Source: Streptacidiphilus sp. 4-A2 (GTDB lineage: Bacteria > Actinomycetota > Actinomycetes > Streptomycetales > Streptomycetaceae). From it: a stretch of 64,000 nucleotides of DNA. Of this stretch, positions 11,108-20,945 are shown piece after piece (position 1 is the stretch's first letter; each line of letters begins with the position of its first letter). The translations under genes were made by a program, and so were the position numbers. The notes under the pieces were generated by a model that was given only the letters and a program-made list of their open reading frames with translations, searched no databases and was not told where the DNA came from. The stretch spans positions 310,001 through 374,000 of the forward strand of contig JAAFYY010000001.1 of NCBI GenBank assembly GCA_014284505.1. Direction: 5' to 3'.

Positions 11108-11122
11108 GCTCAATCACTGAGC
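11108..11122 (-). promoter_or_regulatory. Operator-like dyad upstream of hpd
   Basis: GCTCA-N5-TGAGC, a perfect short dyad in an AT-richer context, about 120 nt upstream of hpd. Size and symmetry fit an Lrp/AsnC-type or similar site. The regulator is not encoded next to the operon. Confidence 0.35.
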
Positions 11123-11364
11123 AAATTGCACAGCAGTCCGAGCAAGGCAGCCCTAACCACGGACGGCGGACCAAACCGAGGAGGGCGGGTTCGGGCCCCC
11201 GGTCGCCGGGCTGTCCGGGAGCACATATGCCATGGCCAGGGGCCGGGTCGCGGCAGGCGGCCGGCACCCCGGACGGCCTGCGCCGGACCGGGGGCCGGGG
11301 CCCGGGTCCGGCCCCGGCCCCGCTGCCGACCTCAGGAATGAGATACGCAGAGTGACGGACTGCC

Positions 11365-11391
11365 GCATTCGGCATTCGGCATTCGGCATTC
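11365..11391. repeat. Heptamer tandem repeat GCATTCG x3.9
   Basis: Uninterrupted tandem copies of GCATTCG just downstream of the epimerase stop. Probably replication slippage; no function is evident. Confidence 0.7.
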
Positions 11392-11416
11392 AGCGAGAGA
11401 CGGTCCGGCTGGTGTC

Positions 11417-12296
11417 TCAGGCCTGGATGTTCTCCAGGTCGTCGAGCAGGCTCGGGTGGGTCGGCTGCCAGCCGAGGGCCGCGCGGGTGCGGGCACTGGA
11501 GGCGGGCTGGTCGGTCGCGAAGATCGGGCCGAGGGTGCCGAAGTTCTCCTGCGGCACCGACTCGACGGGCAGGCCGAGCCGTCGGCCGATGACCGCGGCG
11601 ATGTCGCGCACCGCATCGCCCTCGTCGGCGACGGCCTGCCACGAGCTGCCGGCCGGCGCCTTCTCCAGGGCGAGCCGGAACAGCACGGCGGCGTCGAGCG
11701 CGTGGACGGCCGGCCAGCGCTGGGCGCCGTCCCCGGGGTAGCCGGCCACGCCGGTGCCGCGGGCGATCTGGGTGAGCAGCCCGGCGAACCCGCCGCCGCC
11801 CTGGTTGTGGACTGTGCGCGGCAGCCGTACCGCCGAGCTGCGCACGCCGCGCGAGGCGAGTTCGAGGGCGCGGTTCACCGACCGGCCGCGTCCGGCGACA
11901 GGCCCCTCGGTCGGCAGCGGGTCGTCCTCGGTGGAGGCGCGGCCCGCCGCGTGGGGCGTGCCCGACACGGTGACCAGCGGCCGGTCGGTGCCGATGAGGG
12001 CCTCGCCGAGCGCCGCGAGCGCGGCGCCCTCCTCGGCGATGCCCTGGGCGAGTGCTTCGGGCGAGCTGAAGTCGTTGCTGAAGGCGAGGTGGATGACGCC
12101 GTCCGCCTGTTCCGCGCCGGCCCAGCACGGCGAGGTCGGTGAGCCCTCCGCGGAGCACGCCGGCCCCGGCGGCGGCGGCGCGTGCCGCGGAGGCGTCGGA
12201 GCGGGCGAGGGCGGTGACCGAGTGGCCGGCGGAGAGCAGTTCGGCGACGACGGCCGAGCCGATCAGGCCCGTTCCGCCGGTGATGAAGACGCGCAT
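11417..12296 (-). CDS. NAD-dependent epimerase/dehydratase family (extended SDR), one frameshift
   Basis: Rossmann-fold oxidoreductase of about 293 aa. The N-terminus MRVFITGGTGLIGSAVVAEL carries the GxxGxxG dinucleotide motif. One missing G near 12125 restores LTDLAVLGAGAEQADGVIHL. Downstream blocks VTVSGTPHAAG, NRALELASRGVRSSAVRLP and VHALDAAVLFRLALEKAPAG are typical of the putative NAD-dependent epimerase subgroup found next to TetR/HxlR regulators. Substrate unknown. Two operator-like palindromes lie directly upstream. Confidence 0.85.
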
Positions 12297-12311
12297 AGCG
12301 AACTCCAGAAA

Positions 12312-12365
12312 GTGATGCGACTGATGTCCCATCACTGTACATCCCGATGCGACACATGTCGCATC
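12312..12365 (-). promoter_or_regulatory. Two palindromic operators upstream of the epimerase
   Basis: A perfect dyad GATGCGACACATGTCGCATC (12346-12365; 9-bp arms, 2-bp centre) and a close imperfect copy, GTGATGCGAC-TGAT-GTCCCATCAC (12312-12335), lie 16-70 bp upstream of the epimerase ATG. Two similar sites, 34 bp apart start to start, suggest cooperative binding of a dimeric repressor. No regulator gene is adjacent. Confidence 0.6.
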
Positions 12366-12384
12366 ACCTTGGTGGCCCGTCGAC

Positions 12385-12423
12385 AAAAAAGCCCGATGCG
12401 CGCCGGCAGGCGCGCATCGGGCT
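12385..12423 (-). terminator. Rho-independent terminator of the alpha/beta hydrolase gene
   Basis: A 15-bp perfect stem (12390-12404 with 12409-12423) and a 4-nt loop, followed on the minus strand by a T6 tract. One of the few textbook intrinsic terminators in the window. Confidence 0.85.
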
Positions 12424-12452
12424 CGATGACCTGGTTCGTTCGGTGGCTGACC

Positions 12453-13219
12453 TCAGCAGCGGGACCCGTGGATGTACTGGTCGGCCCAGGCGCTGATGAT
12501 GTGGGCGGCTCGCTGTGCCTGTCCCCGTGCGGTCAGCAGATGGTCCGCCTCTTCGAGCGAGACGAAGCTCCGCGGGTGCCGTGCCTCGCGGAAGATCTCC
12601 CGGCGTTGGCGATGTCCACGGTGGTGTCCGAGGGCGAGTGCAGCACGAGCAGCGGCAGGTTCAGGTCGCGTATCCGCTCCCGGAGCCGGGCCTGGTGCAC
12701 GTCCTCGACGAAGGCCCGCTTGAGGACGAGGGTCCGCCGCCGACGAACCACTCGTGCGAGCCCTCGCTGAGCACCCGGTCCATGACCGCGTCGTACTGTC
12801 GCTCCACATGGCTGGGGTCGGCGGGCGCCCCGATCGTGGCGACCGCGCGGACGCCGGTCGCCCCGGCCGCCGCGGCGATCGCGGCGGCGCCTCCCCAGGA
12901 GTGCCCCACCAGGCAGGTCTGCCGGAGTCCCTCGCTCCGCCATCAGCTCTGCCGCGCGGACGGTGTCCTCGACCTTGATGGTGAAGGAACCGTCCCCCCA
13001 GTCGCCTTCGGAGTCCCCGATCCCGAGGTTGTCGTAGCGCAGCATGCCGATCCCCTCGCGTGCCAGCTGCTTGCTGACCCGCGAGGCGGCCGGCGAGTTC
13101 CGGCCGAGGGTGAATCCGTGGACGAAGATTCCCCAGCCCCGGATCTCGCCTTCCGGCAGGTCGATGGATCCGGCCAGTTCGGGGCCGACGACGCTCTTGA
13201 ATCGCACTTCTTCGGACAT
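12453..13219 (-). CDS. Alpha/beta hydrolase, three frameshifts
   Basis: Cytoplasmic serine hydrolase of about 255 aa. It starts MSEEVRFKSVVGPELAG and has the oxyanion region FVHGFTLGRNS, the nucleophile elbow LVGHSWGGAAA and the catalytic-acid region LLVLHSPSDTTVD. The likely catalytic His lies in FVSLEEADHLL. Reading frame changes near 12950 (one extra G), 12735 and 12595. The fold resembles peptidase-like hydrolases often fused or linked to OsmC domains; no OsmC domain is present here. Substrate unknown. Confidence 0.8.
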
Positions 13220-13314
13220 GTTCTGATCGCCTCGGCATGGACTGGTCGCGGGTGAAGGCAGGTGGGGCGGACGAGAGGGGCGGACGGCGCAAGCAGGCGC
13301 CGACCGGCACCGCA

Positions 13315-13351
13315 CCGCGCCCGTGCTCCAGGCAGGGGAGCACGGGCGCGG
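13315..13351 (-). terminator. Terminator after the glutamate-synthase-like gene
   Basis: Perfect 15-bp stem (13315-13329 with 13337-13351) and a 7-nt loop, about 20 bp past the stop at 13372. Confidence 0.7.
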
Positions 13352-13371
13352 CAGATGTCACCGTCGGCGCG

Positions 13372-14913
13372 TCAGACGGTCAGGGTGTGCACCGGGGCCG
13401 GCTCGGCGGTGAGCAGCGCGGTGATCTCCTCGGCGAGGTGCAGGCCGAGCTCGCCCCAGCCGTCCTTGTACCCGTAGACACCGGCCAGGCTGCGAGCCTC
13501 GTAGTCGCCGTTCATGATCTCGACGTCGTTGGCCGTGATCAGGCCCGGGTGGGCGACGCCCACGGCCGAGGAGACCTTCATCAGCTCCCGGCGCAGCGTG
13601 CGCAGGTAGACCGCGGCCCGGGTGGACTTCGAGGCCGGGTCGAGGCCACGGGCCAGCCACTGGTTCTGGGTGGCGATGCCGGTGGGGCACTTGTCGGTGT
13701 GGCACTTCTGCGACTGGATGCAGCCGATCGACAGCATCGCCTCACGAGCCACGTTGATCATGTCCGCACCGAGGGCGAAGGCGACCGCGGCGTTCTCCGG
13801 CAGGCCGAGCTTGCCGGAGCCGATGAAGGTCAGCTCGTCGGTCAGCCCCAGCTCGGCGAAGGTGCCGTAGACCCGGGAGAAGCCCATCCGGAACGGCAGC
13901 GCCACCGAGTCGGCGAACATCCGCGGCGCCGCCCCGGTGCCCTCGCCGCCGTCGATGGTGACGAAGTCGACCCCGCGGCCGCCCTGCGCCATCAGCGTGG
14001 CCAGTTCCTGCCAGAACCCCATCTCCCCGACGGCGCTCTTCACGCCGACCGGCAGACCGGTCTCGGCGGCGAGCAGCTCGACGAAGTCGAGCATCGAGTC
14101 GACGTCGCTGAACGCGGTGTGCCGCGACGGGGAGGCACAGTCCTTGCCGACCGGGATGCCCCGGATCTCGGCGATCTCCGGGGTCACCTTGGCACCCGGC
14201 AGCATCCCGCCCAGCCCGGGCTTGGCGCCCTGGGAGAGCTTGATCTCTATCGCCTTGACCGGGGCGCCGGCCACCACGTCCTTGAGCTTGTCAAGGTTGA
14301 AACTGCCGTCCTCGTTGCGGCAGCCGAAGTACGCCGTGCCGAGCTGGAGGACGAGGTCGCCCCCGTTGCGGTGGTACGGCGAGAGGCCGCCCTCACCCGT
14401 GTTGTGCATGGTGCCCGCCAGCGCCGCGCCCTTGTTGAGCGCGGTGATGGCCGCGCCGGAGAGCGAGCCGAAGCTCATCGCCGAGATGTTCACCACACTC
14501 GCCGGCCGGAACGCCTTGGCGCGCCCGCGCGGCCCGCCCAGGACCTTGGCCGAGGGCAGCGGAGCCTGCGGGTCGTGCGCGTCGGGCAGAGCGCCGGCGA
14601 AGGTGCGCTGCTTCAGGTAGGCGTGGCCCTGCACATGCTCGACGTCGACCTCGGTGCCGAACCCGAAGTAGTTGTTCTCCTCCTTCGCCGACGCGTAGAT
14701 CCAGCTGCGCTGGTCACGGCTGAAGGGGCGCTCCTCCTCGTTGGAGGTGACGATGTACTGCCGCAGCTCCGGCCCGATCGTCTCCAGCAGGTACCGTGCG
14801 TGCCCGACCACCGGGAAGTTCCGGAGCAGTGCGTGCCTCTTCTGGACGAGGTCGCGGGCAGCCACCAGCGCCACTGCTGTGGCGGTGACCGCGCCGATTC
14901 TCCGGGCGTTCAT
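13372..14913 (-). CDS. FMN-binding glutamate-synthase-family protein
   Basis: Intact 513-aa protein with one N-terminal hydrophobic segment (about residues 5-20) ahead of a complete GltB-type alpha/beta barrel. Key blocks are VVNISAMSFGSLSGAAI, HNTGEGGLSPYH, KAIEIKLSQGAKPGLGG and VTIDGGEGGTGAAP-like sequence (here TIDGGEGTGAAP). The cysteine cluster CIQSQKCHTDKCPTGIATQ matches the 3Fe-4S ligands of glutamate synthase. No glutaminase domain is present, so it is a stand-alone, possibly membrane-tethered relative (YerD type). The ATG at 14913 was chosen over 14934 because GAGGAGGAAC lies 6 nt upstream. Confidence 0.9.
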   Translation of the reverse strand: MNARRIGAVTATAVALVAARDLVQKRHALLRNFPVVGHARYLLETIGPELRQYIVTSNEEERPFSRDQRSWIYASAKEENNYFGFGTEVDVEHVQGHAYLKQRTFAGALPDAHDPQAPLPSAKVLGGPRGRAKAFRPASVVNISAMSFGSLSGAAITALNKGAALAGTMHNTGEGGLSPYHRNGGDLVLQLGTAYFGCRNEDGSFNLDKLKDVVAGAPVKAIEIKLSQGAKPGLGGMLPGAKVTPEIAEIRGIPVGKDCASPSRHTAFSDVDSMLDFVELLAAETGLPVGVKSAVGEMGFWQELATLMAQGGRGVDFVTIDGGEGTGAAPRMFADSVALPFRMGFSRVYGTFAELGLTDELTFIGSGKLGLPENAAVAFALGADMINVAREAMLSIGCIQSQKCHTDKCPTGIATQNQWLARGLDPASKSTRAAVYLRTLRRELMKVSSAVGVAHPGLITANDVEIMNGDYEARSLAGVYGYKDGWGELGLHLAEEITALLTAEPAPVHTLTV

Positions 14914-15294
14914 GAACGTTCCTCCTCGATGCACGACTCCATCGCCAGGCGGTGAACGTCGTTGTGCCGTGTTGGGCGGTGACCGACGGGCACGACCAAG
15001 GGGACGTCAGCGTCCGTCGAAGAATCCGAAATGATAATAGGAGGCCGCAGGGGCAGGCCTGTGGCCAGGGTGCTGGTCCGGGCCCCGGGCCGGGCATCGG
15101 GCGGGGCATCGGCGGGCCGGGGCAGCGAAGCCGTGCCGCGCGGTCCGCAAGCCCCTGTCGATCAGCTGTCGGTCGGCTGTTGATCGGCTGCCGGTCGGCG
15201 AGCGGTCCGCGGGGTGGGGTACGACGGTGCGGATCGCGCGGGAGGGGCGTCGAAAGGCCCCGCGGGCGGCCCGGCATCTGGTAGTACGGTTCGT
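14914..15294. other. Divergent intergenic region
   Basis: About 380 bp between divergent genes. It includes an AT-rich island (GAAATGATAATAGG, about 15028-15041) that may carry a promoter, and two imperfect 22-bp direct copies of GATCAGCTGTCGGTCGGC near 15158-15201. No gene was found. Confidence 0.45.
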
Positions 15295-16886
15295 ATGAGT
15301 GACCGGAGCACCCCCGCTGCCCCCGCACGCTCCCGCTACGACGCGGTCGTCGTCGGCGGCGGACACAACGGGCTGGTGGCCGCCGCCTACCTGGCCCGGG
15401 CCGGACGCAGCGTGCTGGTGCTCGAACAGCTGGGCCGCACCGGCGGCGCGGCGGTCTCCGCCCAGGCGTTCCCGGGCGTGGACGCCCGGCTGTCGCGGTA
15501 CTCGTACCTGGTCAGCCTGTTGCCCCGGCAGATCATGGCGGATCTCGGGCTGCGGGTGGAACTGCGGCGGCGCGGGATCTCCTCGTACACGCCGACCGTG
15601 CGCGGGGGCGAGCCGACCGGGCTGCTCGTCGACAACCGGGACCGGGCGGCGACGGCCGAAGCCTTCCGCCGGGTCTGCGGTTCCGACCGGGAGTTCGAGG
15701 CCTGGCAGCGGTTCTACGCACGGACCGGCCGGGTCGCCGAGGCGGTCTTCCCGACCCTGACCCAGCCGCTGCCGCGACCGGCGGAGCTGCGCCGCAGGAT
15801 CGACGACGACGCGGCCTGGGAGGCACTGTTCGAGCGCCCCCTCGGCGAGGCGGTCGAGTCCGCCTTCAGCGACGACCTGGTGCGGGGTGTGGTGCTGACA
15901 GACGCCCTCATCGGCACCTTCACCCATGCGCACGACCCGTCGCTGCGCCAGAACCGCTGCTTCCTCTACCACGTCATCGGCAACGGCACCGGCGACTGGG
16001 ATGTCCCGGTCGGCGGCATGGGCGCCCTCACCGACGCCCTCTCGGATGCCGCGCTGTCGGCCGGAGCCGAGATCCTCACCGACTGCCGGGTCACCTCCAT
16101 CCAGACCGACGATGCCACCGCCGAGGTGGTCTTCCGCTCGGAGGACGGCCAGGAGCGCACCGTCGGCGCGACACAGGTGCTGTGCAACGCCGCACCGCAC
16201 ACCCTGGAACGGCTGCTCGGCGACGCGCCCTCCCAGCCCGCCCCCGAGGGTTCCCAGCTCAAGGTCAACATGCTGCTGCGGCGACTGCCCCGGCTGCGTG
16301 ACCGCACCGTGGATCCCCGGGCGGCCTTCGCCGGGACCTTCCACATCGCCGAGTCCTACAGCCAGTTGGAGACCGCCTACCGGCAGGCCGCGGCCGGGGC
16401 GGTGCCCTCCGCCGCGCCGTCGGAGATCTACTGCCACTCGCTCACCGACCCGTCCGTCCTGGGCCCCGGCCTGCGCGAGCAGGCTGTCAGACACTCACCC
16501 TGTTCGGGCTGCACCTGCCGGCGCGGCTGTTCGCCGCAGGCGACCACGACGCCGTGCGCGAGGCGGCGCTGGCCGCGGTCCTGGCGCAGCTCGACGCGGT
16601 GCTGGACGAGCCGCTGGCCGACTGCCTGGCGTCGGACGCCGAGGGAAGGCCCTGCGTCGAGGTCCGCAGCCCGCTCGACCTGGAGCGCGAACTCGGCCTG
16701 CCCGGCGGCAATATCTTCCACCGCGACCTGGCCTTCCCCTACGCCGACGAGACCGGCGCGGCCGGACGCTGGGGCGTGTCCACCAGCCGCGCCAACATCC
16801 TGCTCTGCGGTGCCGGCGCGGTACGCGGCGGCGGAGTCAGCGGCATCCCCGGCCACAACGCCGCCATGGCCGCCATGGGCAGGTAG
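15295..16886 (+). CDS. Phytoene-desaturase-like FAD-dependent oxidoreductase, one frameshift
   Basis: NAD(P)/FAD oxidoreductase of about 530 aa. The ADP-binding motif is AVVVGGGHNGLVAAAYLARAG, followed by a GG-doublet at LEQLGRTGGAAV. A central domain with DVPVGGMGALTDALSDAA and a C-terminal FAD block RANILLCGAGAVRGGGVSGIPGHNAA follow. A frameshift near 16485 lies at REQ-CQTLTLFGLHLP. The family includes carotenoid desaturases and isomerases, but no crt genes are nearby, so a carotenoid role is unlikely. Probably a single-gene unit divergent from the glutamate-synthase-like gene. Confidence 0.85.
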
Positions 16887-17072
16887 TCACCGCGTCGGGG
16901 CCCTGCTCATGCGCCCCGGCGTCGCCGCCGAACGGCCGAACGGCCGATCCGCCGCCCTCCGGCCGGGTGGTTGCGCCGGGACAGCGGCGCGGCTCGCCCC
17001 GCCCACCGCCTCCCGCTCCCATGCTGCACCCGACACCCGTCCGACATGGGTCAAGAGCAGAGGGCCGGAGCG

Positions 17073-17597
17073 ATGACATGGAGACCGGGAGCACGCGCGA
17101 GGCGCATCTGCCTGGCAGCGGCACTCGCGGTGGGCGGGATCGGGGCAGGCACGGCCGCCGCGGTCGGCACCGGCCCCGACGCGCTTCCGCCGACGACAGC
17201 GGCGAGCGCTGAAGGGCCCCTGCGGCTGGTCGTCGTCGACGTCGAGGTGGATCCGGTCGGGGCGCACGGGACAACCACGGTGCGGGCCACGATCGCGAAC
17301 GAGGCGCGGACCAGGACCGACGCGGCCGCCACCGTCGAGGTCCGACTGCCGGCCCGGACCTGGGCCTTCGGACGCTTCTTCCCGTCCGACTGCCGGGCCC
17401 GCGACCGGGGCTCGGTGGTGACCTGCCGCATCGCCAGGGGGCTCCCGCCGGAACAGACCGCCGCCGTCGAGGTACCGGTCCGTCCGGCCTACGGGGTCCG
17501 CCCGGGCGACCACCTCACGGGAGGGCTGGTCACCGCCTTCGATCCGGACCGGCGTGGCTACCAGGACGCACGGGAATTCGAGATCGACGTCCGCTAG
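17073..17597 (+). CDS. Small secreted protein of unknown function
   Basis: 174-aa protein not recognised by family. The N-terminus MTWRPGARARRICLAAALAV, followed by GGIGAGTAAAVG, is a typical signal peptide. The mature part reads as a beta-sandwich like DUF11-type repeats (LVVVDVEVDPVGAHGTTTV, TDAAATVEVRLPARTW), with two Cys (SDCRARD and VTCRIA) probably disulfide-bonded. The ATG at 17073 has GGGCCGGAG upstream; an in-frame ATG at 17046 is an alternative. Confidence 0.65.
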   Translation: MTWRPGARARRICLAAALAVGGIGAGTAAAVGTGPDALPPTTAASAEGPLRLVVVDVEVDPVGAHGTTTVRATIANEARTRTDAAATVEVRLPARTWAFGRFFPSDCRARDRGSVVTCRIARGLPPEQTAAVEVPVRPAYGVRPGDHLTGGLVTAFDPDRRGYQDAREFEIDVR

Positions 17598-17731
17598 CCG
17601 CGGCAGCCGCGACCCGGCGCCGGGCGCCGGCCGGCCTCCGCGCAGGAGCGCCGTCCGCCCCCGGCGCGTGCCAAGAGCGATGAATCCCGGCCCGTCCGGG
17701 TTGACGGGCCGACCCTACCGATCGGAGTCCC

Positions 17732-19156
17732 GTGGTCCTGTCCTATGGCGCCACCCTCGGCGCACTGGCGCTCCTGCCCGCACTGCTCCTGCCACCGGCG
17801 GCGACGGCCGCCCAGTCACCGGTCAGCCAGACCGGCCTGAGCCCCACCACCGCTACCGCCGACACACCGGTCGCGGCAACGCTGAAGGTCACCTCGAAGT
17901 CCTGCGTCACGGTCGACGAGCTCGGCGTCGGTGTCCGCGGCCCGCAGGGCGGCATCGTCGACTTCCCCGGATCAGCCGGCCGGACCCGCATCTGCTCCAC
18001 CGGCCACACCCTGACCACCGGACGACGCAGCTTCCCCGCCGGCGCGTACACCGAGTTCGGCTTCTACCGGATCGGCTCCACCTATCACAACCTCACCAGT
18101 CAGACGCTCACAGTCACCCCCGCCGGACTGCGTCAGCTCAGCCTCACCGCCGACCAGGCCCGGGCCGGCACCCCCGTCTCGGCAGACCTCCAGGTCACCG
18201 CCGCCACCTGCCAGACGGTCGACGCGATCGGCGTCGCCGTCCGGGACGCCGCCGGCAACCACTTCGACTTTCCCGGCTCGTCGGGCCGCACCCAGGTCTG
18301 CCCGGGCGACTTCGCGCTCAGCACCGAGCAGCGCACCTTCGACGCGGGCGACTACACCATGTTCGGCTACTACCGCGTCGGGTCCACGTACTACAACCTG
18401 CCCACCGTCCCCCTCACCGTCCGCCCGGCGAACGGCGGCGGCCAGGAACCGCCGCCCTCCTCCCGCGGCCGGCTCGTCCTCAACGACAACTTCGACCAGA
18501 GTCCTGCGGTCACCGGACTCTGGAGCGACGACCGGAGCAGTGCCTACCGCTACGGCAACCACAACCCCGACGACGACAAACTCGACTGGATCGTCCCGCA
18601 GGCAGTGGTCACCCGCGGCGGCACGGTCTCCTTCGTCGCCAAGCCCGGCACGCACCGGCTGGAGAACGGGAAGACCGCCTGGGACACCGGCCTGATCACC
18701 ACCGAGTACGCCCGGGACGGCTTCCAGCTGCGCACCGGCGACTGGGCCGAGCTGCGCTTCCGTGTCCCCCGGGGGCTGGGGGCCTGGCCGGCCCTGTGGA
18801 CCTGGAAGGACGGCGACAACGAGATCGACACCTTCGAGTACCACCCGGACAACCCGCACCTGCTGGAACTGAGCAACCGGATCCGCTTCGCCTCCAAGTA
18901 CTACGACGACCCCAAGGTGGTGCAGCCCGGCGGCTGGGTCACCATCGCCGTGCACTACGGCGCCGACAACTGCGACTGGTACGTCAACGACAAGCTGGTC
19001 TTCTCCGACCACATGGGAGTCGGTGCCCGCTGGTCCGCCTACCTCATCCTCAACCTGTCGATCACGGCCGGGAAGTGGCACCCCTCACCGGACAGCCACA
19101 CCCCGATCCAGTTCGACACCGACTACCTCCGGGTCTGGAGTCCCGCGGCGGGCTGA
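17732..19156 (+). CDS. Secreted GH16-like glycoside hydrolase with duplicated N-terminal module
   Basis: Intact 474-aa exported protein. A signal peptide (about 1-27) is followed by two tandem copies of a ~95-residue beta module (about 30-125 and 130-228). Both carry FDFPG/VDFPG, two Cys and FG[FY]YR[IV]GSTY. After a Pro/Gly linker comes a concanavalin-like domain with the GH16 catalytic motif EIDTFE (about residue 363) and the Trp-rich WPALWTWKDGDNE. Expected to cut a beta-glucan outside the cell; the duplicated modules may bind the polymer. Start is GTG with GGAG 6 nt upstream. Substrate is inferred from the family only. Confidence 0.85.
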   Translation: MVLSYGATLGALALLPALLLPPAATAAQSPVSQTGLSPTTATADTPVAATLKVTSKSCVTVDELGVGVRGPQGGIVDFPGSAGRTRICSTGHTLTTGRRSFPAGAYTEFGFYRIGSTYHNLTSQTLTVTPAGLRQLSLTADQARAGTPVSADLQVTAATCQTVDAIGVAVRDAAGNHFDFPGSSGRTQVCPGDFALSTEQRTFDAGDYTMFGYYRVGSTYYNLPTVPLTVRPANGGGQEPPPSSRGRLVLNDNFDQSPAVTGLWSDDRSSAYRYGNHNPDDDKLDWIVPQAVVTRGGTVSFVAKPGTHRLENGKTAWDTGLITTEYARDGFQLRTGDWAELRFRVPRGLGAWPALWTWKDGDNEIDTFEYHPDNPHLLELSNRIRFASKYYDDPKVVQPGGWVTIAVHYGADNCDWYVNDKLVFSDHMGVGARWSAYLILNLSITAGKWHPSPDSHTPIQFDTDYLRVWSPAAG

Positions 19157-19279
19157 GCCGATGCCCCCGGGCGCGGGCCAGTTCCTTCTGGCATGCTCGC
19201 CGGGACCGTCAACGCTGCACGCTCGGCGTGCTGGCCGGGCCCCGGGGCCCGGCCGGCACGGCCCGGCGAAGGAGGGCTC

Positions 19280-19924
19280 ATGGCGCGCGTCCTGTTCACC
19301 GGCTTCGAACCGTTCGGCGGAGCCGCCGTCAACCCCTCCTGGACGGCGGCCTCGCTGGCCGCCGCCGAACCGCCGCCCGGTGTCCGGGCGGAGGCCGTGC
19401 TGCTGCCGTGCGTCTTCGGCGACTCGCTGACCGCGCTGCGGGCGGCCGTCCGGCGTACCGAGCCCGACCTGGTGCTGTGTGTGGGCCAGGCGGGCGGACG
19501 GCCGGATGTCACTCTGGAGCGGATCGCCGTCAATCTGGACGACGCCTCCATAGCCGACAATTCCGGCGGCCGACCGGTGGACGAGCCGGTGGTGCCCGGC
19601 GGGCCCGCCGCGTACTTCAGCGGCCTGCCGGTCAAGGCCTGCGTGGCGGCCGTGCGGGCGGCCGGGCTGCCCGCCTCGGTCTCGCAGACGGCCGGGACCT
19701 TTGTCTGCAATCACGTCTTCTACGGCCTGATGCATCTGATCGCCACCGAACTCCCGTCCCTGCGCGGCGGGTTCGTTCACATCCCGTTCGATCCGGCGCA
19801 GGTCACCGACCGGGCGCAGCCCTCACTGCCGGCGCGCTGCTCGGCCGAGGCGCTGCGGCTGATCGCCGCCACCGCGCTGACCCGGACCGAGGACGCCCGG
19901 ATCAGCGAAGGCGCTGTCTGCTGA
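19280..19924 (+). CDS. pcp: Pyroglutamyl-peptidase I
   Basis: Intact 214-aa cysteine peptidase that removes N-terminal pyroglutamate. It starts MARVLFTGFEPFGGAAVNPS behind GAAGGAGGG. The catalytic triad can be read as Glu in VTLERIAVNLDD, Cys in TAGTFVCNHVFYG and His in GGFVHIPFDPAQV. Length matches the family (about 215 aa). It is convergent with the next gene, with 27 bp between stops. Confidence 0.95.
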   Translation: MARVLFTGFEPFGGAAVNPSWTAASLAAAEPPPGVRAEAVLLPCVFGDSLTALRAAVRRTEPDLVLCVGQAGGRPDVTLERIAVNLDDASIADNSGGRPVDEPVVPGGPAAYFSGLPVKACVAAVRAAGLPASVSQTAGTFVCNHVFYGLMHLIATELPSLRGGFVHIPFDPAQVTDRAQPSLPARCSAEALRLIAATALTRTEDARISEGAVC

Positions 19925-19951
19925 TCCCGGCGCGCCGCAGACCGCACCACT

Positions 19952-20836
19952 TCACCTGTCCGGTCGGCCACGGCCGGGGCCCCGCCCGGAGCCGTGCAGG
20001 GCCTCCAGGATGTGCGGCCAGGCGGCGGCCCCCAGGGCGGTGTCCTCGGCGTCGCTCCCCCGTAGTGGAGCTGCGTCGACGGGGTGGCGGGCCCCTCCCC
20101 GGGCAGACGGGGCCGGTGGCCGGCGGCGGGCCGCTCGACGAGCACGGTGGGCGCTCCCGCCGCCGACCGACGGTCTCTCAGCGCCGCGCGGCGGGGAGGG
20201 ACGGCCAGGTCCGGTCGTCTCCCCCGGCCACCAGCACGAGCTCGGCGGCGGCGTCCTCCACCGGGATGGCGGCGGCCAGGTACTGCTCGGGGCAGAGCCC
20301 GCCACTGTGTTCGTACCAGCCGCGCAGGGAGACCAGACTGTCCTCGGGTGCGCCCGGCTCCCAGGTCTCGTCGAGCGGTACGAACGGGAGCGGCTCGCCC
20401 TGCCAGGTCCAGGACGAGCGCCAGGGCCGGCTCCGCCCGTCCGTGCCCGGACCCAGATTCGCCCAGGTCACCGAGGTCGGCGAGAGTGCCACCACGGCCG
20501 CGGTGCGCTGGTCGAGGACGGACAGCCACAGCGCGGCCTCCGCCCCCTTGGACAGACCGAGCACCGTGAGCCGCTCGGCGCCCTCGGAGTGCAGTCGGTC
20601 CAGCGCCCGACTGAACGTCTCCAGCGGGACCTCGCAGATACCGGGCGGACGGCCCTCCCCGCCGTACCAGCGGATGCCCAGGGCCGTCAGCCCGGCACGC
20701 GCCAGGATCCGGCACCGCTCCAGCGTGCCGGCGCCGTAGGAGCCGTGCAGCACGAGCACACCGGCCCGGGCCCCGGCGGCCGGGCGCACCAGCACGCCTC
20801 CACAGCGCCGGTGATCTCCTGCTCGATGATGTCCAT
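19952..20836 (-). CDS. Dienelactone-hydrolase/BAAT-C-like alpha/beta hydrolase, three frameshifts
   Basis: Cytoplasmic serine hydrolase of about 295 aa. It starts MDIIEQEITGAVE at 20836; after a frameshift near 20790 it continues GVLVRPAAGARAGVLVLHGS. The nucleophile elbow is LGLSKGAEAALWL, as in acyl-CoA thioester hydrolase/BAAT C-terminal domains. The catalytic acid is probably in LVLVAGGDDRTWPSL, and the His in QLHYGG near the C-terminus. Two more missing bases near 20175 and 20055 join the last segments, ending AAAWPHILEALHGSG. Substrate unknown. Confidence 0.75.
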
Positions 20837-20945
20837 GTCTCCCCCGTAGATCGTTCCGGGAGATTCTGCCAGGCACGTCGGACGGTGCGGGGAACGGCGC
20901 CACCGGGGCGCCGCGCGCTCGGCGTCGTCGGCGCCCGGCCGGCGT

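Noticed and set aside
15295..16886. Carotenoid biosynthesis locus
   Set aside because: Only one desaturase-like gene is present; phytoene synthase and other crt genes are absent from the window.
17554..20739. 1061-codon open frame on the plus strand
   Set aside because: Overlaps the GH16-like and pcp genes in another frame; low-complexity Arg/Pro product, no start signal.
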